IMG/VR virus record: IMGVR_UViG_3300044821_000049
Location: 1-43,050 of that record
Source of the DNA: a virus
Length of the DNA stretch: 43,050 bases
Strand: one strand, 5' to 3'
This document shows, piece after piece, positions 7,461 to 14,522 of the stretch. Position 1 is the first letter of the stretch. Every line of letters begins with the position of its first letter. The notes beneath the pieces are model-generated. The model was not told where the DNA came from. It did no database searches and saw only the letters and a program-made list of their open reading frames with translations. The translations under genes were made by a program, and so were the position numbers.

Positions 7461-7931
7461 GTGAGCAACACAATCGAAATCCCGACCCTTTTAGCGTTGC
7501 CGTCAATTGGGTCTCAGCTATGGTACGGAGACGGCGCGTCTCCCGAAAACTGGACGCTGATTACCAACGCGGCACAATATAAGGGCCTGTCACTCAGCGG
7601 AAAAGCTGAGGACGTGACAAACAACAACACAACGAACCCGTGGCGCCGGAAGATCGTAACCCTTCTGGACGCGGGCGACATGCAATTTGACCTGTACTTT
7701 ATCCCGAACGATTCCGGCCACAAGGCCATCGTGGCGTTGTTCACCGGGCGCGGGTTGCCCGGTGCTCCGAACGTGCCGATTCAGTTCAAATTGGTGTTTT
7801 CCGATGCAGCGCAAACGCCGTGGTACTTCGACGGGTTCATCACGAAGCTGGATCTCGCCGGAACCATCGACAGCGTCTGGAAGTTCTCGGCCATGATCAC
7901 GGCTGAAGGTCAGCCCGTCTTCCCGTCATAG
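7461..7931 (+). CDS. Major tail (tube) protein, 156 aa
   Basis: A GTG start follows AAGGAGACAAC, the strongest ribosome binding site in the head-tail set, fitting an abundant structural protein. The sequence has the tail tube pattern: N-terminal strand pair, then GKAEDVTNNNT and WRRKIVTLLDAGDMQFDLYFIPND, a loop, and a C-terminal WKFSAMITAEGQPVF strand. It would polymerise as rings around the tape measure protein. An intrinsic terminator (7957-7990) directly follows, separating tube expression from the chaperone and tape measure genes. Confidence 0.82.
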   Translation: MSNTIEIPTLLALPSIGSQLWYGDGASPENWTLITNAAQYKGLSLSGKAEDVTNNNTTNPWRRKIVTLLDAGDMQFDLYFIPNDSGHKAIVALFTGRGLPGAPNVPIQFKLVFSDAAQTPWYFDGFITKLDLAGTIDSVWKFSAMITAEGQPVFPS

Positions 7932-7956
7932 CCTGTTCAGTCATCGCAGCGTGCGG

Positions 7957-7990
7957 ACGGCCAATCCTTCGGGGTTGGCCGTTTTGCGTT
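7957..7990 (+). terminator. Intrinsic terminator after the tail tube gene
   Basis: ACGGCCAA (7957-7964) pairs with TTGGCCGT (7975-7982) around TCCTTCGGGG, followed by TTTTGCGTTT. The stem of eight base pairs with a T-rich tail is a standard rho-independent terminator. Confidence 0.8.
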
Positions 7991-8002
7991 TATCCTTGAG
8001 CT
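7991..8002 (+). promoter_or_regulatory. TATCCT box six bases before the chaperone ATG
   Basis: TATCCT (7991-7996) lies right after the terminator and six bases before the ATG at 8003, without a ribosome binding site. It has the geometry of the leaderless-type starts elsewhere in this genome, but no GTAC box at -41. Confidence 0.35.
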
Positions 8003-8371
8003 ATGGACCCTATCAGTTACCCTGCCGTTACCATAGGCGGACAAGAATACCGGATTAAATTTCGGTACTCAGACATGAAGCGATTGCTCGACGAAGAGAA
8101 CCTCGACCTGTTCGACGTACCGCTGTTCTCAAAGCGGATCGGCGAAGACATCGTACCGTTGCGCGGCATCGAGTTGATGGATCGGGCGATTAAGTTGTTC
8201 GCCCACGGAACGCGCCATCAGGTCAACATGTCCGTGTCGGAAGCGGCCGACCTGTTGGAGATTCGGGTGTTGCCCGACGTCATCGACTGCCTGAAGTTGG
8301 CAATAAAAAAAGCTTCGACCCAGGAACCGAACCAGAGAGCAACGCCCGGGAACCCGGCGCCGCTTCAATAG
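8003..8371 (+). CDS. Tail assembly chaperone, short form (gpG-like), 122 aa
   Basis: A small protein before the tape measure gene with the features of lambda gpG-type chaperones: an N-terminal strand region (YPAVTIGGQEYRIKFRYSDM) followed by helices. It coats the tape measure protein while the tail assembles. A run of seven A (8305-8311) in the frame ATA AAA AAA GCT permits -1 slippage into the next ORF, giving a long form of about 239 residues. The reading frame after the slip is open up to and through 8389-8721. Confidence 0.75.
   Translation: MDPISYPAVTIGGQEYRIKFRYSDMKRLLDEENLDLFDVPLFSKRIGEDIVPLRGIELMDRAIKLFAHGTRHQVNMSVSEAADLLEIRVLPDVIDCLKLAIKKASTQEPNQRATPGNPAPLQ
8305..8311 (+). other. 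Programmed -1 frameshift site A AAA AAA
   Basis: Seven consecutive A give a slippery heptamer in the zero frame (A)AAA AAA. After the slip, codons from AGC at 8311 are free of stops for 26 codons and join the 8389-8721 frame. The position, near the end of the first of two chaperone ORFs before the tape measure gene, is the conserved place for tail chaperone frameshifting. No pausing structure was checked. Confidence 0.72.
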
Positions 8372-8388
8372 ACTCCGACCAGCGATGG

Positions 8389-8721
8389 TTGAGTTTGTGG
8401 GCGTCGGGCCGGTATGACCTGGGTTTGTCCGATGCTCAATTCTGGGAGTTGACACTGCGGGAGCACATAGCGCTGATGGGACGGAGACGGGCGGCGGAAA
8501 CAGAGCAGGATCGGCGGGCGGCGCTTGTGGCGGCCGTCATCGCCAATTGCCACAGGAACCCGGACAAGCGGCCAGAACCGTTCACCGAAGCGGACTTTAT
8601 GAGCGGCGGCGGGCGGCCACAGCGAGCGAAGATTTACACGGTGTCGGCTGAAGACCAGTTAGAGATGGCGCGCCGCGACACCGAAATCATACGGCAGGTT
8701 CGAGCACAAGGGAGACGTTAA
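8389..8721 (+). CDS. Tail assembly chaperone, frameshift extension (gpT-like), 110 aa
   Basis: This frame is -1 relative to 8003-8371 and is best read as the C-terminal part of a gpG-T fusion (8003-8311 then 8311-8721). A TTG at 8389 has no convincing ribosome binding site, which supports frameshift entry. The segment WASGRYDLGLSDAQFWELTLREH is the helical type seen in gpT-like domains (many phage tail chaperones have a W-[RS]-x-LGLSPxxFW pattern). It links the chaperone to the growing tail tube. Confidence 0.72.
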   Translation: MSLWASGRYDLGLSDAQFWELTLREHIALMGRRRAAETEQDRRAALVAAVIANCHRNPDKRPEPFTEADFMSGGGRPQRAKIYTVSAEDQLEMARRDTEIIRQVRAQGRR

Positions 8722-8725
8722 AACC

Positions 8726-11700
8726 ATGGCATCAAGCGGTAACCCGTTAGGCGATCTCGACATCCTCATCGGCGGCGATATTTCACCGCTTGATAGCGCG
8801 TTGGAGTCTATCAGTTCATCCGCGCAGTCGGCGGCATCGGCGGTAAACTCCGCGCTGTCGTCCACCAGCGGCGCCGATGCTCTGACCACCAGTGTCCAGG
8901 GCACAGCAACGGCCCTAAATTCTATCGCGCCGGCCGCGTCGGGCGCAGGCACAGCGCTCGATGGCGTGGCCACAGCGGAGGGCGGCGTTACTGACAACTC
9001 ATCGGCCCTTGCAACCGCCGTTGCTGGCCTGGGCGAAAAGCTCGACTCGGTCATCGGTGAGTTGCAGGGCATTGCGACCAGCTTGGATTCAGTCAGCCAG
9101 GCCGAACAGCAGGTAGCACAGAACACCCAGGAGACCGCCACCAGTCTCGACAAGATCGCCACCAGCATCGAGAACGTCCAAAAGGTGGCCGAAGCGCTGG
9201 CGGCCGTTGGGTTGGCATCGATCCTTGAGCAGTTCGCCACTGCGGCGATTGACGCATACGGCGAAGCGCAACGCGTCGAGACATCCTTGCGGCTCATGTC
9301 CGGATCGGCCGGTACGGCGGCCGAGATCATGGGGCAACTCGATGACATGTCCACTCGTCTCGGGATACCGTTGGCAAATTTAGAATCGGCAGCACAACGG
9401 GCGTCTACCGTGCTCGGGACCGGCGACGGTCTAACAGCAGCACTCAACGCGGCGGCCAACGCATCGGCGGCTACGGGTGGCTCGTTCGATGCGGTGGTAG
9501 GCTCCATCGATCGCATAGCCACCACGGGCGCGGTAACCGGCCGCCAGCTTCTGGCCCTGGGTCTTCAGTGGCAAGACCTTGCTACAGCCATGGGAACGTC
9601 CATTGAAGACGCACAGGCCACGCTCAAGAAAGGTGGTCAGGATGCGGTCCAGGACGTCGCGGACGTGGTTAACGCGATTCAGCAGAAGTATGGCGACGCG
9701 GCGGCCGCGCAGGCTCAAGGTGTTCTATCACAGATTCAGCAGTTGAAAAACGCGGCAACTCTGGTCATGCAGCAAATCGGTGAAGCCATTGCGCCGGCCG
9801 TAACCGAAATTGTGAACGTGCTGAAAAACACGGTGATACCTGCCGTTAAAGACACGGTCGATGCGTTCAAGGCATTGCCTCCAGGGCTTCAAGATGTAAT
9901 CGTGATCGGCGGCGCGCTGGCAACAGCGCTCGTTCCAGTGGCGGCCGGGTTGGCGACGTTGGGCTTTGCTATTTCCGGCGTGCAAACGCTGCTCGGAACG
10001 CTCGGCGTGTCGTTCGGCGAAACTGCGACAGCGGCGGGTGTTTTTACGGAGGCCGAAGGTGCGGCAACCGTAGCGACTGAGACGTTAGGAACGGCTGCGG
10101 CTACAGCAGGAACAGGGTTGTTATCTGGCATCGGGGCGACAATTGCTTCAATTGCAGCGGTGGCGTTGCCGTCGCTCGTGGCGGCCGTCATAGCGACCCG
10201 AGATCAACTGAACGCGCTGGAAGCGTCGGCGGCGCGGTTTGATGCGACGCTGAAAGGCGCCACTAACACAGCGTTGGTACATGTCGCGGCGTTGAAGGAC
10301 ATGGAAGCGGGAGTTAAAACCGCACTCGGCGCATACGGTTCGGGAATCACCATCATTGGCCAATACTCAGGCGCGACGGCCGCGTTTGTCGCCAAGCAAG
10401 GCGAGTTAAACCAAAAACTCGTGGATGCCAAGAAAGTGTTATCTGATGTAACTGCGGCACACAACGCGGGGTTGGCTCCGCTGTCGCTGGTGACGGCTGC
10501 AACGATCGCCTTAGGGAAAGCTTACGATGCCGCTAATCCCACGCTAAAAGTAACCAGCCTATCGTTCGCCGACCTTGCAAATAATGCAACGCAGGCTACT
10601 TCCGTCATGGAGGCATCGAAGGCCACGTTCATTCAGACAGAGCAGGCGTTTGTCTCGGGTAAGTCTTCGCTTGCCGCGTATGGTGCCGCATGGCAACAGT
10701 GGGCGAAGGATGCAAAGGCGGCCGGCGTGGTGGCAGAAGATCAAACGCACGCGGTGATTGCTCAAACCCAGTCGGCAAGTGACCAGATCGCAAAGCTAAC
10801 AAGTTTGATCGATACGTATGAAGCGCTTGATAATATCGAAAATAAATCAGTGGCTCAGAGTCTGGCCACCGTGGATGCGTGGAAAGCTGTTACGACTGAG
10901 GCCACCAAGCTCGGTCTTGAGGTGACAGACGCAGGCGATCACCTGGAAGTGGGATACACGCAAAAAGCGTTAGAAGCCGGCACCGCATCGGCCAGCTTGA
11001 AGAAATATTTCGTTGACCTGTACGGACAGACCGCTGCGTATACCGTTTTGGTGAATGGCAAGGTTATGCCCGTGCTTCAGTCGCTGGCTGACGGGCTTGC
11101 AAAGAACATCACCCAGGCAGGCGGCTTCGTGTCCGCGATGCAATCGATAACGGACAATACCGGCAAGGCAGCCGGACAGGTCGAAGTACTCAAAGGCAAC
11201 ACCGATACAGCGTCTCAGACTTTTGATTCGGCAAGTACCACGATCATGACGATGTCCGGCAAAACCGAAACGGCAGCCAGCGCGGCCCAGGATCTGAATA
11301 GCGCCTGGGTGGCGGCGGCCCAGGCCCAGGGGAATTATCGCGACGCGGCAAGTCTGGCAGCTGGAGAGATTGACGATGAGACCGGCGCGATTACGGATGA
11401 AACGGATGCCGTGGTTCAGCAGAAAGATCAAGTCAATGAATTAGCAGATGCGTGGGACAGAGAGTTAGCATCAAGCAGTGCGGCGGCAAGCGGCGGCGGT
11501 AAGGGTAGCAGGGGTGGGGCGGCGGGTGGAGGTTTGAACGCTTCGGCAGCATACCTGGATGCGCTGAAGGCGACCGGAGCCAATTCCGCAATGGTGGATG
11601 CGGCGGCGGCATCTATGGGACTTATTCCCAATGGCCCATCATCGTATATCACCGTGGATCAATGGAATGCGCAACACCCTAACTCACTCCAGATGTTGAG

Positions 11701-12562
11701 CTATGGGCCGTCTGGAGCCCAAATGGGGACGTCGTACAATTCCGGCGGCGCGCCAAGTACGGAAAGTACGTCGTCAGAGTCTACCGGATCAACCTCGACG
11801 GTCGCGGCATCGGTGGGAGCGGCGGCGGTTGCCGCGTCTACCAGTGGTCAGAAAACCGCAACATCGACGGCGCTCAACGACCTGATCACCACCGAACAGC
11901 AGTATCAAGTCGCGCTAAACAACACCATCGACGCGTACAACGCTGGCAACGATACGCTGGCACAGGTACAGTCGGCGCTCGACGGCTACAACTCGGCTAT
12001 GCAAGCCGTTCAGGTGGCGAGTGGCCAGACGAGCACCACGACCGAAACCCTCGCGCAGGCTCTCGGGACACAGGCCACGGCATCGGCGACGCTGGCCACC
12101 ACCAGCACGGCCACTGCGGCGACCGTAACGCAGGCGGCGGCCGGCATGACCGGCGCACTGGCTACCACGGCGGCGGCGGCGGCCGCGACGGCATCGGCGG
12201 TAACTGCGGCGGCAACCGCCATGCAGGGATATGCCACCACCACGCGACAGACTAGCCAGGGCGCGACGGATGCGGCGACGGCGGTAAACTCCGCAGCACA
12301 GGCGGCGAACGCAGCAGTACAGGGCATCGCGCGCACGGCGCCCACATGGTACGGCGCGGTAGCTCAACCCGGCGATCTCGTTTCGGGTATCGCATCGGCG
12401 ATTGGATCGGCGCTCAGCAGCGCTCAGCCTGTGGCCAGCATAACGGTAAACGTGTCTGCCGGTACCGTGGTTGGCCAGGGCGGAATGCAACAACTCGCCC
12501 AGATGGTGGGTTCGACGTTGACCACTCAGCTTCGGCAGGTAACCGGACTGAAAATCCCGTAG
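8726..12562 (+). CDS. Tape measure protein, 1278 aa
   Basis: The longest gene, directly after the chaperone pair, with ribosome binding site GGGAGA. Its product is rich in Ala, Thr, Ser and Gln with long coiled-coil regions. Hydrophobic stretches (PPGLQDVIVIGGALATALVPVAAGLATLGFAI near 390, and ATIASIAAVALPSLVAAVI near 470) match the membrane-active segments of tape measures. A Gly/Ser-rich hinge lies near residue 920, and Ala/Thr-rich repeats fill the C-terminal third. I see no obvious muramidase or peptidase motif. At about 1.5 angstrom per residue it implies a tail of roughly 190 nm. Confidence 0.9.
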   Translation: MASSGNPLGDLDILIGGDISPLDSALESISSSAQSAASAVNSALSSTSGADALTTSVQGTATALNSIAPAASGAGTALDGVATAEGGVTDNSSALATAVAGLGEKLDSVIGELQGIATSLDSVSQAEQQVAQNTQETATSLDKIATSIENVQKVAEALAAVGLASILEQFATAAIDAYGEAQRVETSLRLMSGSAGTAAEIMGQLDDMSTRLGIPLANLESAAQRASTVLGTGDGLTAALNAAANASAATGGSFDAVVGSIDRIATTGAVTGRQLLALGLQWQDLATAMGTSIEDAQATLKKGGQDAVQDVADVVNAIQQKYGDAAAAQAQGVLSQIQQLKNAATLVMQQIGEAIAPAVTEIVNVLKNTVIPAVKDTVDAFKALPPGLQDVIVIGGALATALVPVAAGLATLGFAISGVQTLLGTLGVSFGETATAAGVFTEAEGAATVATETLGTAAATAGTGLLSGIGATIASIAAVALPSLVAAVIATRDQLNALEASAARFDATLKGATNTALVHVAALKDMEAGVKTALGAYGSGITIIGQYSGATAAFVAKQGELNQKLVDAKKVLSDVTAAHNAGLAPLSLVTAATIALGKAYDAANPTLKVTSLSFADLANNATQATSVMEASKATFIQTEQAFVSGKSSLAAYGAAWQQWAKDAKAAGVVAEDQTHAVIAQTQSASDQIAKLTSLIDTYEALDNIENKSVAQSLATVDAWKAVTTEATKLGLEVTDAGDHLEVGYTQKALEAGTASASLKKYFVDLYGQTAAYTVLVNGKVMPVLQSLADGLAKNITQAGGFVSAMQSITDNTGKAAGQVEVLKGNTDTASQTFDSASTTIMTMSGKTETAASAAQDLNSAWVAAAQAQGNYRDAASLAAGEIDDETGAITDETDAVVQQKDQVNELADAWDRELASSSAAASGGGKGSRGGAAGGGLNASAAYLDALKATGANSAMVDAAAASMGLIPNGPSSYITVDQWNAQHPNSLQMLSYGPSGAQMGTSYNSGGAPSTESTSSESTGSTSTVAASVGAAAVAASTSGQKTATSTALNDLITTEQQYQVALNNTIDAYNAGNDTLAQVQSALDGYNSAMQAVQVASGQTSTTTETLAQALGTQATASATLATTSTATAATVTQAAAGMTGALATTAAAAAATASAVTAAATAMQGYATTTRQTSQGATDAATAVNSAAQAANAAVQGIARTAPTWYGAVAQPGDLVSGIASAIGSALSSAQPVASITVNVSAGTVVGQGGMQQLAQMVGSTLTTQLRQVTGLKIP

Positions 12563-12673
12563 CGTGGACACGCAAGGCCACGCGTGGAAACCCCACAAAC
12601 GCGGGGCTTGATCGGCGGCCCGTATCGGCGCATCATAGAAGCGTTCAATACTCCTGAAGCTCCTGCAGCATTT

Positions 12674-12711
12674 GGCGGGTTCCTTTCCTCCGAGGGTACC
12701 CGCCTTTTTTT
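12674..12711 (+). terminator. Intrinsic terminator after the tape measure gene
   Basis: GGCGGGT (12674-12680) pairs with ACCCGCC (12698-12704) and is followed by seven T. This is a clear rho-independent terminator. The 110 bases before it (12563-12673) hold no gene that I can support. Confidence 0.82.
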
Positions 12712-12716
12712 CGCGT

Positions 12717-12729
12717 TACACTGAAACCA
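12717..12729 (+). promoter_or_regulatory. TACACT box seven bases before the 12730 ATG
   Basis: TACACT (12717-12722) then GAAACCA and ATG; no Shine-Dalgarno sequence. It immediately follows the terminator T-run, so transcription of the tail-tip genes could restart here on a leaderless message. The box is a weak match on its own. Confidence 0.3.
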
Positions 12730-12939
12730 ATGAAACCCTTAGACGTTGTGCTGTCGCAGCACGCCAGCGACGAACCGACCCTGACGTTAGAAAAGCAAGC
12801 GCGCGACGTCCAGGTACAGGCGCTTCGCGCCGAGATGCTGCGTATCAATGGGTGTCTCGAAACGTGCTGGTGTAAAACGCGGGCCAGTCAACCCGCCAAC
12901 CTGAAACAGACTGTTCTTACCGTTGGAGGGAAGCACTGA
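12730..12939 (+). CDS. Hypothetical protein, 69 aa
   Basis: A small charged protein with a helical centre (LEKQARDVQVQALRAEMLRING) and three Cys in NGCLETCWCK. It follows the terminator after the tape measure gene and its stop overlaps the next start (TGATGG), so it is probably the first gene of a tail-tip operon. I do not recognise it; the short helix could be a minor tail or assembly factor. Confidence 0.55.
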   Translation: MKPLDVVLSQHASDEPTLTLEKQARDVQVQALRAEMLRINGCLETCWCKTRASQPANLKQTVLTVGGKH

Positions 12940-13481
12940 TGGCGAACCGATTCTACGACAAGGGCATCGAAGCATTTCTCGAGGGTTCGATTGCCGCGTT
13001 GTCGGACACGATCAAAGCGGCGCTGGTTTCATCTGCCAGCTACACGCCGAACTTTGCGACCGATCAATTTTTGAATGTGATTTCGGGCGGCGCGATCATT
13101 GCGGCCGGCGTGGCGCTGACGAGTAAGACCGGATCGGCCGGCACTCTGTCAGCCGCAAACACGATCTGGACATCGGTATCGGGATCGGCGGCCGCGTACA
13201 TTCTGCTGTACAAGGACACCGGCACGTCGAGCACGTCTCCGCTCATCGGACTTATCGACACGGCAACCGGGCTACCCGTGACACCCAACGGCGGCGATAT
13301 CACGGCAGCCTGGGCGAGCGGTCAGGTGTTCACTTTGTTTCAGGGTCTGGAACCGGCCGAGAATCCTGGACTTGCGGCCCGGATCAAAGAATGGCTTGCT
13401 GAAGGGCTGAAGATCCGCGTACCCGGCATGTCGCCGGGTGGGCTTTGGCTTCCATCACCGGTTTTGTCGGTGGGGCGGTAG
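12939..13481 (+). CDS. Phage virion-associated protein of unknown function, 180 aa
   Basis: The N-terminal two-thirds match a pattern seen in many siphovirus tail regions: xxDKGIEAFLxGSI, a helix, TIKAALVSSASYTPNFATDQFL, and later YKDTGT, then LIGLIDTATGLPVTPNGGDITAAW. The family is conserved near tail genes, but its exact role is not known to me. A C-terminal extension (GLEPAENPGLAARIKEWLAEG to the end, containing a Pro/Gly motif GMSPGGLWLPSP) adds about 45 residues. It probably belongs to the tail tip or fibre base. Confidence 0.7.
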   Translation: MANRFYDKGIEAFLEGSIAALSDTIKAALVSSASYTPNFATDQFLNVISGGAIIAAGVALTSKTGSAGTLSAANTIWTSVSGSAAAYILLYKDTGTSSTSPLIGLIDTATGLPVTPNGGDITAAWASGQVFTLFQGLEPAENPGLAARIKEWLAEGLKIRVPGMSPGGLWLPSPVLSVGR

Positions 13482-13484
13482 ACC

Positions 13485-14522
13485 GTGTCAGAGCTTTACA
13501 CGACCCTGGGACAATCGACGCTGGCCAGCGGGTACACTGCTGGCTCGGGCTCGCTCAGTCTCACCAGCGCTGCCACGTTCCCGGCATCGGGTACGTTTTC
13601 GGTGGTGGTGGACCCGACAGGTACACCCCTGGTGTTCACGGTAACCGGAGTGTCCGGCTCGACTCTCACGGTGGTAGTGGAGCACGGCACCGATGCGAAC
13701 GTGGCCAGTGGAAAGTCTGTCGTCGAGGTGCAGACTGCGCGCAGCTTCGACGCTATCAGGGCCAACATCTCAGGACTGGGCACCTTTGCAAATCTGCCAA
13801 CGTCCGGGATGAAGAAGGGTGATCGATATAAGTCCACCGACTCACCGCTGGAGTTCGTGTACGACGGATCGGCGTGGCAAGCGTTTGCGCTTGGTTACCA
13901 CGTCAACCTTCCGAAGGTCGCCGATTTCACCTGGGAGAACCAGTCGAGCGCGACGGCATACGACACGGCTGGTGGGCTCGTGATGAGTTGCCCGCCTGGT
14001 AACAACGGCGGCAACTTCGCGTATCTGGTTAAAGCGATTTCTCCGGTGTCGGCTCCGTACGTCTGCGACATCGCATTTTGCCACAGGAATTACATTGATC
14101 AGTCATGCTCGGTTGCGGCCGTCTGGTACGAATCGTCCAGCGGGAAAGCCAAGTGTGCAATTTTGTACACGGACTATGGTACCGATCCACGAGTCCCCAT
14201 GTTTTTTGCTTTCGATAAGCTCAATTCAGGCGGCGCGCACAATTCAACTTACTACACTGATCATTTCAACGGTACCGGACCGTTGATGTGGATGCGCTTG
14301 GTAGATGACGGGACAAACCTGACGGTGTACTCAAGTCTGGACGGAATCCAGTGGGGAATCGTTTTTACCGCAGAAGGCAGAACGGATTTTTGCACCCCGG
14401 ATTATGTAGGTATCGGCGTTGCAAGCGGCAACGGGAACGCGCAAGACGTTCCGATGTTGTACTGCGTACACTTTAACGTGTACGCGGGAGCGCCCTTGAG
14501 TTACGGCTATACGGTGAGTTAA
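13485..14522 (+). CDS. Tail-tip protein with putative lectin-like C-terminal domain, 345 aa
   Basis: It starts with GTG three bases after the preceding stop. The N-terminal 110 residues are Ser/Gly/Thr-rich strands ending in RSFDAIRANIS, a linker common in phage fibre and baseplate proteins. Residues about 135-345 form a beta-rich domain (VADFTWENQSSATAYDTAGG, then RNYIDQS and DGIQWGIVF) resembling a concanavalin-like sandwich with aromatic residues. It could bind host surface sugars. It overlaps the next gene by TAATG. Fold assignment is by strand pattern only. Confidence 0.6.
   Translation: MSELYTTLGQSTLASGYTAGSGSLSLTSAATFPASGTFSVVVDPTGTPLVFTVTGVSGSTLTVVVEHGTDANVASGKSVVEVQTARSFDAIRANISGLGTFANLPTSGMKKGDRYKSTDSPLEFVYDGSAWQAFALGYHVNLPKVADFTWENQSSATAYDTAGGLVMSCPPGNNGGNFAYLVKAISPVSAPYVCDIAFCHRNYIDQSCSVAAVWYESSSGKAKCAILYTDYGTDPRVPMFFAFDKLNSGGAHNSTYYTDHFNGTGPLMWMRLVDDGTNLTVYSSLDGIQWGIVFTAEGRTDFCTPDYVGIGVASGNGNAQDVPMLYCVHFNVYAGAPLSYGYTVS

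Noticed and set aside
8659-9525. A 288-residue minus-strand ORF in the tape measure gene
   Set aside because: Ser/Ala/Pro-rich shadow of the tape measure reading frame.
12563-12673. tRNA-like folding in the gap after the tape measure gene
   Set aside because: No cloverleaf with anticodon and T-loop could be drawn; the region contains only short GC-rich repeats before the terminator.
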